Positions 6,281 through 12,859 of a DNA stretch of 12,859 nucleotides are shown one piece after another; the stretch's first letter is position 1; each line of letters opens with the position of its first letter. A model generated the notes under the pieces. That model did no database searches and was not told the origin of the DNA. It was given only the letters and a program-made list of their open reading frames with translations. The translations under genes and the position numbers were made by a program. The DNA is from Candidatus Nitrosymbiomonas sp. (GTDB lineage Bacteria; Sysuimicrobiota; Sysuimicrobiia; Sysuimicrobiales; Humicultoraceae): contig DYHL01000057.1 in assembly GCA_020724185.1 (NCBI GenBank), positions 1 through 12,859 of the forward strand, given 5' to 3'.

Positions 6281-7312
6281 ATGCCTGACTTCCCGTACAT
6301 CAACGCGCGGGTGCGAGCGATGCACGGCCGGCTGCTGACCGGCGCGCAGCTCGACGAGTTGCTGGGGTCCCCAACGCTACCCGCGTTCCTGCAGGCCCTG
6401 GCAGCAACGCCCTACGCCGGCGATCTCCAGGAGGCCCTCGTGCGATTCGAGGGCGTCCGGGCCGTGGATGAGGCGCTGGCCAAGAACCTCCAGCGCACCA
6501 CGCGGAAGATACTGGGGTTTGCCGACGGCCGGCCCCGGGCGCTGATCGAGGTGGTCCTGCTGCGGTGGGACCTGGCGAACCTCCGGGTGATCGTGCGCGG
6601 CAAGCACGCCAGCCGGCCGGCCGACGAGGTGATGGCGGCGCTGCTGCCCGCGGGCACGCTGGGCGAGCCAGTCCTCAAGGAGATGGTCGCGGCGCCGGAC
6701 CTCGCCGGCCTGGCCCGGACGCTGGAAGCGGTGGGGCATCCCTTCGCGCCAGAGGTGGCCGAGGGAGCGGCGGGGTATGCCAGGACCCAGGATCTCCTCG
6801 CGTTCGAACTGCTCCTGGACCGTGCCTACATCGAGCGCGTCCTGCGGCAGACCCAGGGGCGCAGCGGCGACGCGGTGGTGCTCCGCGAGGTGCTGCGCGC
6901 CGAGATAGACACGGCGAACGCCAAGACCGCTTTCAAGCTGGGCCCGGCAGGACCGCTGGACGAAGAGCAGCGGCTGCGCTTCTTCATTCCCGGCGGGGAG
7001 ATGCTCCCCGCGGACCTGTTCCTGGCCCTGTCCGCGTCGGGCACGCGGGCGTCGGCCTGGCAGAGGTTGCGGATAAACGGCTTCCCGGTCCGCGACCTCC
7101 CGGAGACCCCGATCGAGTTAGAACGTGCCCTGGACCTTGCGACGGCGCAGGCGCTGGCCGGGCGCTATCGGGGTGACCCGCTAGGGCTGGACATCGTGAT
7201 TGGGTACCTGGCGAGGAAGACCGCGGAGGTCGCCAACCTCCGCCTGATGGTGCGGGGCGCGTTCCTGGGGCTGCCGCGTGAGGCGGTGCGGCGGGAGATG
7301 GTCCGTGTTTAG
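6281..7312 (+). CDS. atpC: V/A-type ATP synthase subunit C (d-subunit homologue, rotor socket)
   Basis: This 343-residue soluble alpha-helical protein caps the K ring and couples it to the central D-F shaft. It is the homologue of eukaryotic subunit d, not of the F-type epsilon subunit. Family features include the N-terminal FPYINARVRAMHGRLL, a central LLRWDLANLRVIVRGKHA segment, and a near-terminal partial repeat of it (IGYLARKTAEVANLRLMVRG). Such internally repeated helical motifs reflect the three-fold pseudo-symmetric funnel. Length fits the family (about 320-350). The Shine-Dalgarno is weak, and the start ATG 6281 lies 12 bases after atpE. The last eight bases overlap the start of atpF. 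Confidence 0.95.
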   Translation: MPDFPYINARVRAMHGRLLTGAQLDELLGSPTLPAFLQALAATPYAGDLQEALVRFEGVRAVDEALAKNLQRTTRKILGFADGRPRALIEVVLLRWDLANLRVIVRGKHASRPADEVMAALLPAGTLGEPVLKEMVAAPDLAGLARTLEAVGHPFAPEVAEGAAGYARTQDLLAFELLLDRAYIERVLRQTQGRSGDAVVLREVLRAEIDTANAKTAFKLGPAGPLDEEQRLRFFIPGGEMLPADLFLALSASGTRASAWQRLRINGFPVRDLPETPIELERALDLATAQALAGRYRGDPLGLDIVIGYLARKTAEVANLRLMVRGAFLGLPREAVRREMVRV

Positions 7313-7622
7313 GCTGGCGGTGATCACCGATCCTGAGACGGCAACCGGCTTCCGGCTGGCGGGTGCCGAGGTGCGGGAGGCCGCCACGCCCCAGGAGGCG
7401 CTGGAGCACCTGCGCCACTTCGTGACGCTGGACTACGGGTTGGTTGCCGTGAACGAGACGCTGCTGGAGGGCGCCAAGGAAGAGCGCGCGCGCCTGCTGC
7501 GCGACCGCGATCTCCCCATCATCGTCCCGTTTCCGGCGCCCCACGCGCAGATCGAGGGCGGCGAGGCGTACGTGGCGCGCTTGGTGAAAGAGCACATTGG
7601 TTTCTACGTGAAGCTGCGGTAG
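7305..7622 (+). CDS. atpF: V/A-type ATP synthase subunit F (central shaft)
   Basis: This 105-residue small Rossmann-like protein binds subunit D in the central rotor shaft and can modulate activity. The N-terminus FRLAVITDPETATGFRLAG and the core YGLVAVNETLLEG...RDLPIIVPFPAP are diagnostic. GTG 7305 is chosen because GGGAG (7293-7297) lies seven bases upstream and the protein then begins exactly at the family N-terminus. An in-frame ATG at 7278 would add nine residues (RRCGGRWS) unlike the family. The gene overlaps the end of atpC by eight bases, in a different frame, so translation is probably coupled. Position between C and A is canonical. Confidence 0.95.
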   Translation: MFRLAVITDPETATGFRLAGAEVREAATPQEALEHLRHFVTLDYGLVAVNETLLEGAKEERARLLRDRDLPIIVPFPAPHAQIEGGEAYVARLVKEHIGFYVKLR

Positions 7623-7652
7623 CAGGTGGCCGGAGCGGATGGAGGGACTGCC

Positions 7653-9413
7653 ATGACGACCCAGGGCACCATCATCAAGATCGCCGGACCGGCGGTCATC
7701 GCCCGGGGGATCCCCGGAGCACGCATGTACGATCTGGTGCACGTGGGCCGCGAGGGGTTGCTCGGCGAGATCATCCGCCTCGACGGGAACACCGCGTTCA
7801 TCCAGGTCTACGAGGACACCTCGGGGCTGCTGATTGGCGAGCCGGTGGTAACCACCGGGGCGCCGCTGGCGGTCGAACTCGGCCCCGGGCTGCTGACCGG
7901 TATCTTCGACGGGATCCAGCGGCCGCTCGCCAGTCTCCGCGCCCAGAAGGGCGACTTCCTCGCGCGCGGCGCCGTCACCGAGGCACTGGATCGCTCCCGG
8001 CGGTGGGCGTTTTCTCCGGCCGTGGCGCCCGGGACGCGGGTGGGCCCAGGCGACGTGATCGGCACCGTGCAGGAGTTCGGATTCGAGCACAGGGTCCTCG
8101 TGCCGCCGACCTCGCATGGGGGCGAGGTGGCTGAGATCCGATCGGGTGAGTTCACGGTGGACGAAGTGGTCGGACGGCTCTCGGATGGCGCCGAGCTGCG
8201 CCTGATGCACCGCTGGCCGGTGCGGGTGCCGCGGCCCGTGGCACGGAAGCGCGATCCCCGCGAGCCGTTCATCTCGGGGCAGCGCATCATTGACGTCCTG
8301 TTCCCGGTGGCGATGGGCGGGGCGGCCTCGATCCCAGGCCCGTTCGGTTCCGGCAAGACCGTCATGCAGCAGACGCTGGCCAAGTGGTCCAACGCCGACG
8401 TTATCATCTACGTGGGCTGCGGTGAGCGTGGCAACGAGATGACCCACGTGCTGGACGAGTTCCCCGAGCTGGAGGACCCGCGTACCGGACGGCCCCTGAT
8501 GGAGCGCACGGTGATTATCGCCAACACCTCCAACATGCCGGTGGCCGCGCGTGAGGCCTCGGTCTACACCGGCATCACCATGGCGGAGTACTGGCGCGAC
8601 CAGGGGTACAAGGTGGCGGTGATGGCGGACTCGACCAGCCGCTGGGCCGAGGCGATGCGCGAGATCTCCTCGCGACTGGAGGAGATGCCCGCCGAGGAGG
8701 GCTACCCGCCCTACCTATCCAGCCGGCTGGCGGCGTTTTACGAGCGGGCCGGCCGCGCGGTCTGCCTGGGGCAGCCCGAGAGGGATGGCTCGGTGACGGT
8801 TGTGGGCGCGGTCTCTCCGCCGGGTGGCGACCTGTCCGAGCCGGTGACGCAGGCAACGCTGCGCATCACCGGGACGTTCTGGTCGCTGGACGCCGGGTTG
8901 GCCAACCGGAGGCACTTCCCGGCGATCCACTGGCTGCGGTCGTACAGTCTCTACACCCCGTTGTTCCGAGAGTGGTACCGGGAGCACATGCCCGAGGACT
9001 TCGAGACGCTGCGCGCCCGGGCCTCGGCGCTGCTACAGCGGGAGGCGGAGCTGCAGGAGATCGTGCAGCTCGTAGGCCCCGACGCGCTGCAGGACGACCA
9101 GCGGCTGGTGATCGAGGCCGGAAAGATGCTGCGCGAGGACTTCCTGCAGCAGTCCTCGTTCTCCGAGGTGGACGCCCACTGCCCGATGGACAAGGCCTAC
9201 GGTATGTTGAGGGCGATTTTGGTTTTCTACGACGAGGCCGCCGCGGCCCTGCGGCGCGGCATGCCGATGGACGATCTACTCAACCTCAAGCAGGTTGAGG
9301 AGATCGCCCGCCTGAAGGAAGCGCCCAAGGACGAGTTTGGGGCCTACATCGAGTCCTGGCTGGAGAAGTTGCCCGAGGCCTTCGGGGCGAAGGCCCCAGC
9401 AGGAGGTGCGTAG
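7653..9413 (+). CDS. atpA: V/A-type ATP synthase catalytic subunit A
   Basis: This 586-residue catalytic nucleotide-binding subunit forms the head as an A3B3 hexamer. The N-terminal beta-barrel (about 1-75) is followed by the A-specific non-homologous insert (about 110-185), which distinguishes it from F1 beta. The Walker A loop GPFGSGKT is at 229-236 with Lys235. The catalytic Glu258 is in GCGERGNEM. The SRWAEAMREISSRLEEMPAEEGYPPYL block and the VGAVSPPGGDLSEPV block are intact. No intein interrupts the P-loop region, a known insertion site in some archaea and yeasts. ATG 7653 has GGAGGG (7641-7646) six bases upstream and yields the family N-terminus. The alternative GTG 7626 adds nine residues with no ribosome site. 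The stop is four bases before atpB. Confidence 0.98.
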   Translation: MTTQGTIIKIAGPAVIARGIPGARMYDLVHVGREGLLGEIIRLDGNTAFIQVYEDTSGLLIGEPVVTTGAPLAVELGPGLLTGIFDGIQRPLASLRAQKGDFLARGAVTEALDRSRRWAFSPAVAPGTRVGPGDVIGTVQEFGFEHRVLVPPTSHGGEVAEIRSGEFTVDEVVGRLSDGAELRLMHRWPVRVPRPVARKRDPREPFISGQRIIDVLFPVAMGGAASIPGPFGSGKTVMQQTLAKWSNADVIIYVGCGERGNEMTHVLDEFPELEDPRTGRPLMERTVIIANTSNMPVAAREASVYTGITMAEYWRDQGYKVAVMADSTSRWAEAMREISSRLEEMPAEEGYPPYLSSRLAAFYERAGRAVCLGQPERDGSVTVVGAVSPPGGDLSEPVTQATLRITGTFWSLDAGLANRRHFPAIHWLRSYSLYTPLFREWYREHMPEDFETLRARASALLQREAELQEIVQLVGPDALQDDQRLVIEAGKMLREDFLQQSSFSEVDAHCPMDKAYGMLRAILVFYDEAAAALRRGMPMDDLLNLKQVEEIARLKEAPKDEFGAYIESWLEKLPEAFGAKAPAGGA

Positions 9414-9417
9414 CGCC

Positions 9418-10833
9418 ATGTCGCTGGTTACCAAGCAGTACCAGTCCATCTCCTACATCTCGGGTCCACTGCTGTTCGTCGAGGGGGCGCGCGACCTGGC
9501 CTACGGCGCCATCGTGAACATCCACATGGCTGAAGGCGACGTGCGCGGGGGCCAGGTGATCGAGGTTTCGGAGAAGAACGCGGTGATCCAGGTCTTCGAG
9601 GAAACCGCCGGGCTGGACTTGGCCCGCACGTCCGTGAGCCTGCGCGAGGACGTGGCGCGAATCGCCTGCTCGCGCGACATGATAGGCCGGCGGTTCAGCG
9701 GGCTGGGCGACCCGATTGACGGCCTCCCGCCAATCATTCCCGAGAAGCGGCTGCCCATCATCGGAACGCCCATCAACCCCGTGGCGCGGCAGCGGCCGCA
9801 GGAGTTCATCCAGACCGGCATCTCCTCCATAGACGGTCTCAACACGCTGGTACGCGGGCAGAAGCTCCCGATCTTCTCGGGCGCTGGGCTTCCGCACAAC
9901 GAGATCGCCGCGCAGATCGCGCGTCAGGCCAAGGTGCTGGGAGGGGGCGAGGAGTTCTCGGTCGTTTTCTCCGCGATGGGGATCACCCAGCGTGAGGCGG
10001 CCTACTTCATCGAGCAGTTCGAGGCAACGGGCGCGCTGGCCCGCAGCGTGGTCTTCCTCAACTTGGCCGACGACCCAGCGATTGAGCGGTTGATGACCCC
10101 GCGCATGGCGCTGACCACCGCCGAGTTCCTGGCCTTTGATCTCGACATGCAGGTCCTGGTCATCCTCACGGACATGACCAACTACTGCGAGGCCCTTCGT
10201 GAAATCGGCGCGGCGCGCGAGGAGATCCCGGGCCGGCGTGGCTACCCCGGCTACATGTACACCGATCTGGCGATGATCTACGAGCGGGCAGGCCGCGTGC
10301 TCGGTCGCAAGGGGTCCATCACGCAGCTTCCGATATTGACCATGCCCGATGATGACATTACCCACCCCATTCCAGACCTGACCGGCTACATCACCGAGGG
10401 GCAGATCGTGCTCAGCCGCGCGCTGCACCGCAACGGCGTCTACCCGCCGATCAACCCGCTGCCCAGTCTCTCGCGCCTGATGAACGACGGCATCGGTCCC
10501 AACCGGACCCGCGCCGATCACGCCAACGTCAAGGACCAGCTCTTTGCCTCCTACGCCAACGGCGTGGACCTGCGCCGGTTGGTGGCCATCATCGGCGAGG
10601 AAGCGCTCACCGACCGCGACCGGCTCTACCTCAAGTTCGCGGAGGAGTTCGAACGCGACTTCCTGGGCCAGGGTGAGACCGACCGGACGATCGAGGAGAC
10701 GCTTGCGATGGGCTGGAAGCTGCTCTCAGGCTTTCCCCGCGGCGAGCTGAAGCGCGTCAAACAGGATCACATGGACAAGTACTACGGGGAGCAAATGGAG
10801 AAGATCTGGGAGGACAAGACCACCCGGATCTAG
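9418..10833 (+). CDS. atpB: V/A-type ATP synthase regulatory subunit B
   Basis: This 471-residue non-catalytic partner of subunit A is not the F-type a subunit that shares the symbol. Where a P-loop would be there is FSGAGLPHNEIA (about 153-164), the standard degenerate form in B subunits. Arg353 in PSLSRLMNDGIG is the arginine finger completing the A-B catalytic interface (Arg350 in E. hirae NtpB). GYPGYMYTDLAMIYERAGR and DDITHPIPDLTGYITEGQ are also diagnostic. ATG 9418 has AGGAGGTG (9401-9408) nine bases upstream, inside the end of atpA. The frame extends back to ATG 9337, but the added 27 residues overlap atpA and are non-homologous. Length is typical (460-480). Confidence 0.98.
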   Translation: MSLVTKQYQSISYISGPLLFVEGARDLAYGAIVNIHMAEGDVRGGQVIEVSEKNAVIQVFEETAGLDLARTSVSLREDVARIACSRDMIGRRFSGLGDPIDGLPPIIPEKRLPIIGTPINPVARQRPQEFIQTGISSIDGLNTLVRGQKLPIFSGAGLPHNEIAAQIARQAKVLGGGEEFSVVFSAMGITQREAAYFIEQFEATGALARSVVFLNLADDPAIERLMTPRMALTTAEFLAFDLDMQVLVILTDMTNYCEALREIGAAREEIPGRRGYPGYMYTDLAMIYERAGRVLGRKGSITQLPILTMPDDDITHPIPDLTGYITEGQIVLSRALHRNGVYPPINPLPSLSRLMNDGIGPNRTRADHANVKDQLFASYANGVDLRRLVAIIGEEALTDRDRLYLKFAEEFERDFLGQGETDRTIEETLAMGWKLLSGFPRGELKRVKQDHMDKYYGEQMEKIWEDKTTRI

Positions 10834-10866
10834 TCCCGGGCAGGGCGAGGACGGAGAACCCACGGC

Positions 10867-11508
10867 ATGGCAGAGGTGATCAGCCCGACCCGGATGAACC
10901 TGCTGCAGCGGCGCAACCAGTTGCGCGTCGCGCAGCAGGGCGTGGATCTCCTCAAGCGCAAGCGGGACGCGCTGGTCGCCGACTTCTTCAAGATCGTGCG
11001 CGAGTCGCTCGCGGCCCGCGAGTCGCTTTCCGCCGCCTGCCGCCAGTCGTACGTCGCGCTCTCTCTGGCCAAGGCCTGGGAGGGCAGGGAGGCGCTGGAG
11101 GCGGCCGCGCTCCCGGCGGGCCGCGACATCCTGATGGACATCGAGGTCCGCAGCCTCTGGGGCACACGGATTCCCGAGGTGACGCTGCCCGAAGTGCGCC
11201 GGCCGTTGCTGGAGCGGGGACAGAACCCCGCCGCCACCAGCGCCCGGGCCATCGAGAGCGCCACCAACTTCGAGGAGATGCTCTCGGCCATCCTGGCCGT
11301 GGGTGCGACCGAGGTCAAGCTCCGCAGAATAGGCGAGGAGATCAAGAAGACCACTCGCCGCGTCAACGTGTTGGAGCAGGTGGTCATCCCCCGGCTTGCC
11401 GCCGAGACCCGCTACATCTCTTCGGTGCTGGAGCAGCGCGCCAGAGAGGACGTCTTCCGACTCAAGCGCATCAAGAAGAAACTCGAGGCTAAGGAGACCG
11501 GTGCCTAG
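10867..11508 (+). CDS. atpD: V/A-type ATP synthase subunit D (central rotor shaft)
   Basis: This 213-residue protein is rich in Arg, Lys and Leu. Long helical N- and C-terminal arms form the antiparallel coiled coil that rotates inside the A3B3 head, analogous to F1 gamma but unrelated in sequence. The N-terminal PTRMNLLQRRNQLRVAQQGV and DLLKRKRDALV, and the C-terminal KKTTRRVNVLEQVVIPRL, are diagnostic. The C-terminal tail is very basic (RLKRIKKKLEAKE). A GGAG site (10853-10856) lies ten bases before ATG 10867. The 33-base gap after atpB is the largest within the run. Its 3' end overlaps the next gene by eight bases, which ties the ATPase operon to the genes downstream. Confidence 0.97.
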   Translation: MAEVISPTRMNLLQRRNQLRVAQQGVDLLKRKRDALVADFFKIVRESLAARESLSAACRQSYVALSLAKAWEGREALEAAALPAGRDILMDIEVRSLWGTRIPEVTLPEVRRPLLERGQNPAATSARAIESATNFEEMLSAILAVGATEVKLRRIGEEIKKTTRRVNVLEQVVIPRLAAETRYISSVLEQRAREDVFRLKRIKKKLEAKETGA

Positions 11509-12262
11509 CGAAACACGGAGCGGTCGTACCCCGCCGCTGCCGGTCGCTCGCTGGTCGGCAGCCTTGGGGCTTGTGTTGGCGCTGGCGGGCTATCTGGTCG
11601 TTGCGCAGGTCCGGACCGAGTGGCAGATCCGGCGAACCCTGCGCATCCCTTCCACTCAATTGGAGGAACTGGCCTTTCTCCTCCGGGATCAGGAGCGCGG
11701 CCGCGCAGCGCTGGAGTCCCAAGTCGGCGAGTTGCGTGGTCGGCTGGCGGCGTACGAGAAGGCCGCGGCCGAGGGCCGGACCGCGGCCGCGAAGATAAGC
11801 CGCGATCTCCAGGAGCTTCGGGCGCTGGCGGGCATCACGGCGCTGGTGGGCCCTGGGATCACCGTGGAGCTGAACGACAGCACGCGACCGCCCCGGGCCG
11901 GCGAGGATCCCAACAAGACCATCCTGCACTACTCGGACATCCAGGGCGTGGTCGCGGAGCTTTGGGCGGCGGGCGCCGAGGCGATAGCGCTCAACGGCGA
12001 GCGGATTGTGGGCACCACGGGGATTTCCTGCGTAGGCACCACGATTCTCTCCAACACGAAGCGCATGGCCCCGCCCTACCTGATCACGGCGGTGGGCGAG
12101 TCCAGGCAGTTGGTCCGGGCCCTGCGACGGCCAGGCGGCCAGGTCGAGCTGCTGACGGCGTTCGGCTTCCCGGTGAAGGTGACGTCTCACGAACTCGTGG
12201 AGGTGCCGGCCTACCGCGGTACCTTCCGGTTTGAGCACGCCTCTGTCGAGGGGAAGGAGTAA
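11501..12262 (+). CDS. DUF881 family membrane-anchored coiled-coil protein (YlxW/YlxX-like)
   Basis: This 253-residue protein has a cytoplasmic basic N-terminus, one membrane helix (about 17-36), a coiled coil (about 53-110) and a C-terminal DUF881 domain (about 113-245). The domain features GPGITVELND (117-126), LHYSDIQGVVAELWAAGAEAI (142-162) and CVGTTILSN (177-185). By the positive-inside rule the domain should be extracytoplasmic. Its function is unknown; B. subtilis homologues YlxW and YlxX lie next to sbp and ftsA in the division cluster. GTG 11501 is chosen because AAGGAGA (11491-11497) precedes it and the protein then starts just before the membrane helix. An upstream in-frame ATG at 11396 is buried in atpD and encodes low-complexity sequence. 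The eight-base overlap with atpD indicates co-translation with the ATPase genes. Confidence 0.9.
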   Translation: MPSETRSGRTPPLPVARWSAALGLVLALAGYLVVAQVRTEWQIRRTLRIPSTQLEELAFLLRDQERGRAALESQVGELRGRLAAYEKAAAEGRTAAAKISRDLQELRALAGITALVGPGITVELNDSTRPPRAGEDPNKTILHYSDIQGVVAELWAAGAEAIALNGERIVGTTGISCVGTTILSNTKRMAPPYLITAVGESRQLVRALRRPGGQVELLTAFGFPVKVTSHELVEVPAYRGTFRFEHASVEGKE

Positions 12263-12267
12263 GAACG

Positions 12268-12615
12268 ATGTGGCTGCCGATCATCGGCTTGGCTCTGGGT
12301 ATTGCCCTGGGCTTCCTGTTCTCGGTGGAGATCCCGCTGGGGTACGTCAAGTACACCGCGATCGCCATCCTCGCGGCGATTGACACCACCCTGGGCGGGC
12401 TGCGGGCGCAACTAGAAGACCGGTTCGATCTCATGATCTTCCTCTCGGGGTTCGTGGTCAACGCCTCATTCGCGGCGCTGCTGGCCGGGATCGGCGACCT
12501 CCTGGGGCTGGACATCTACCTGGGCGCGGTCATCGCGTTCAGCATCCGGATCTTCGATAACATCGGGTTTATCCGGCGCGATCTCATCGCACGCCACATG
12601 AAAGGTGGGAGATAA
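12268..12615 (+). CDS. sbp: DUF1290 small membrane protein (Sbp-like)
   Basis: This 115-residue protein has three hydrophobic segments (about 2-18, 26-43 and 55-95, the last long enough for two passes) and a basic C-terminus (RRDLIARHMKGGR). The opening MWLPIIGLALGIALGF, the AAIDTTLGGLRAQLEDRFD loop and the RIFDNIGFIRRDL end match the DUF1290 family of B. subtilis Sbp (small basic protein), encoded immediately upstream of ftsA there. Its biochemical role is not known. AAGGAG (12254-12259) lies eight bases before ATG 12268, within the end of the DUF881 gene. DUF881 and DUF1290 genes often travel together, and the pair is retained here away from any division gene visible in the window. Confidence 0.93.
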   Translation: MWLPIIGLALGIALGFLFSVEIPLGYVKYTAIAILAAIDTTLGGLRAQLEDRFDLMIFLSGFVVNASFAALLAGIGDLLGLDIYLGAVIAFSIRIFDNIGFIRRDLIARHMKGGR

Positions 12616-12617
12616 CA

Positions 12618-12859
12618 ATGACAGTTCGCGTAGGCATCAACGGGTTCGGCCGCATCGGCCGTTTGGCGCTTCGGGCGATACGCGAGCGCTATCCCGAACA
12701 GATTCAGGTGGTGGCGGTCAACGACATCGCCGACCTGGAAACGAACGCGCACCTTTTCAAGTACGACTCGAGCTACGGTACCTATCCCGGCCCGGTAGGG
12801 GCACTCGACGGCAAGCTGGTAGTGGACGGGGCTGAGATCGCCGTTTTCGCCGAGCGCGA
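12618..12859 (+). CDS. gap: Glyceraldehyde-3-phosphate dehydrogenase (partial, 3' end outside window)
   Basis: Eighty codons are visible before the window ends, about a quarter of a typical 330-residue protein. The phosphorylating enzyme converts glyceraldehyde-3-phosphate, NAD(P)+ and phosphate to 1,3-bisphosphoglycerate in glycolysis, and the reverse in gluconeogenesis or carbon fixation. The N-terminus VRVGINGFGRIGRLALRA is the classical dinucleotide-binding GxGxxG fingerprint of GAPDH. VVAVNDIADLETNAHLFKYDSSYGTYPG is also diagnostic. At the end of the second beta strand Asp follows Asn (ND), as in NAD-preferring enzymes, but cofactor choice is not settled by this. The catalytic Cys lies beyond the window. 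The Shine-Dalgarno AGGTGGGAG (12603-12611) is about six bases before ATG 12618. The start is only two bases after the sbp stop, so gap appears co-transcribed with the preceding genes. Confidence 0.97.
   Translation, partial: MTVRVGINGFGRIGRLALRAIRERYPEQIQVVAVNDIADLETNAHLFKYDSSYGTYPGPVGALDGKLVVDGAEIAVFAER

Noticed and set aside
8331..8420. Possible intein at the atpA P-loop
   Set aside because: The P-loop GPFGSGKT and the GCGERGNEM motif are contiguous at normal spacing, with no insertion.
6984..8447. 487-codon open frame on the minus strand opposite atpC, atpF and atpA
   Set aside because: It is antisense to three well-recognized genes, its translation is low-complexity (His/Arg/Gly/Pro-rich), and long antisense frames are expected in GC-rich coding DNA.
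9286..10521. 411-codon open frame on the minus strand opposite atpB
   Set aside because: It is the antisense shadow of a highly conserved gene, with no recognizable domain.
12605..12835. 76-codon plus-strand frame near the window end
   Set aside because: It lies in a different frame from the clearly recognizable gap gene starting at 12618 and has no family resemblance.

Overview
The window is a compact, GC-rich, single-direction bacterial energy-metabolism locus. Every gene I accept is on the + strand. There is no mobile element, CRISPR array, tRNA or rRNA that I can see. Three blocks follow one another: (1) the distal end of a complex I (nuo) operon, with the 3' part of nuoM and a complete nuoN; (2) a complete nine-gene V/A-type rotary ATPase operon in the order H(G)-I-K(L)-E-C-F-A-B-D, the order I know from Thermus; (3) a DUF881 membrane-anchored coiled-coil protein, a DUF1290 small membrane protein (Sbp-like), and the first 80 codons of a glyceraldehyde-3-phosphate dehydrogenase (gap) running off the window.

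The only real intergenic space is 2801-2962, between nuoN and the ATPase genes. It holds a sigma70-like promoter (TTGACG, 17 bp, TAGTCT with extended -10 TG). The -35 lies inside a near-perfect inverted repeat. Next comes a terminator-like GC-rich hairpin with a short T-run, whose C-rich arm could pair instead with G-rich sequence right at the atpH start codon. From atpH to gap, gaps are at most 33 bases and several genes overlap by 4-8 bases, with no visible terminator. This suggests one long transcript from the 2858-2886 promoter. Several true starts are GTG or TTG (atpK, atpF, the DUF881 gene) and were set by Shine-Dalgarno spacing and family N-termini.

Functionally, NuoM and NuoN are antiporter-like proton-pumping subunits of NADH (or ferredoxin/F420H2):quinone oxidoreductase. 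The A/V-type ATPase most likely uses the resulting ion gradient for ATP synthesis, as in Thermus, though direction and ion (H+ more likely than Na+) are inferred. All key residues I checked are present: NuoM/NuoN Glu and Lys, ATPase A P-loop Lys and GER Glu, ATPase B arginine finger, subunit I arginines and subunit K glutamate. No gene is broken.

Organism: high GC, Thermus-type ATPase gene order, and DUF881/DUF1290 genes (best known next to ftsA/ftsZ in Bacillota and in Actinomycetota) point to a Terrabacteria-type bacterium, possibly an uncultured lineage. I cannot name the phylum from the sequence alone. I found no convincing undescribed system. The most unusual points are the structured leader of the ATPase operon and the placement of the DUF881-DUF1290 pair and gap at its 3' end.
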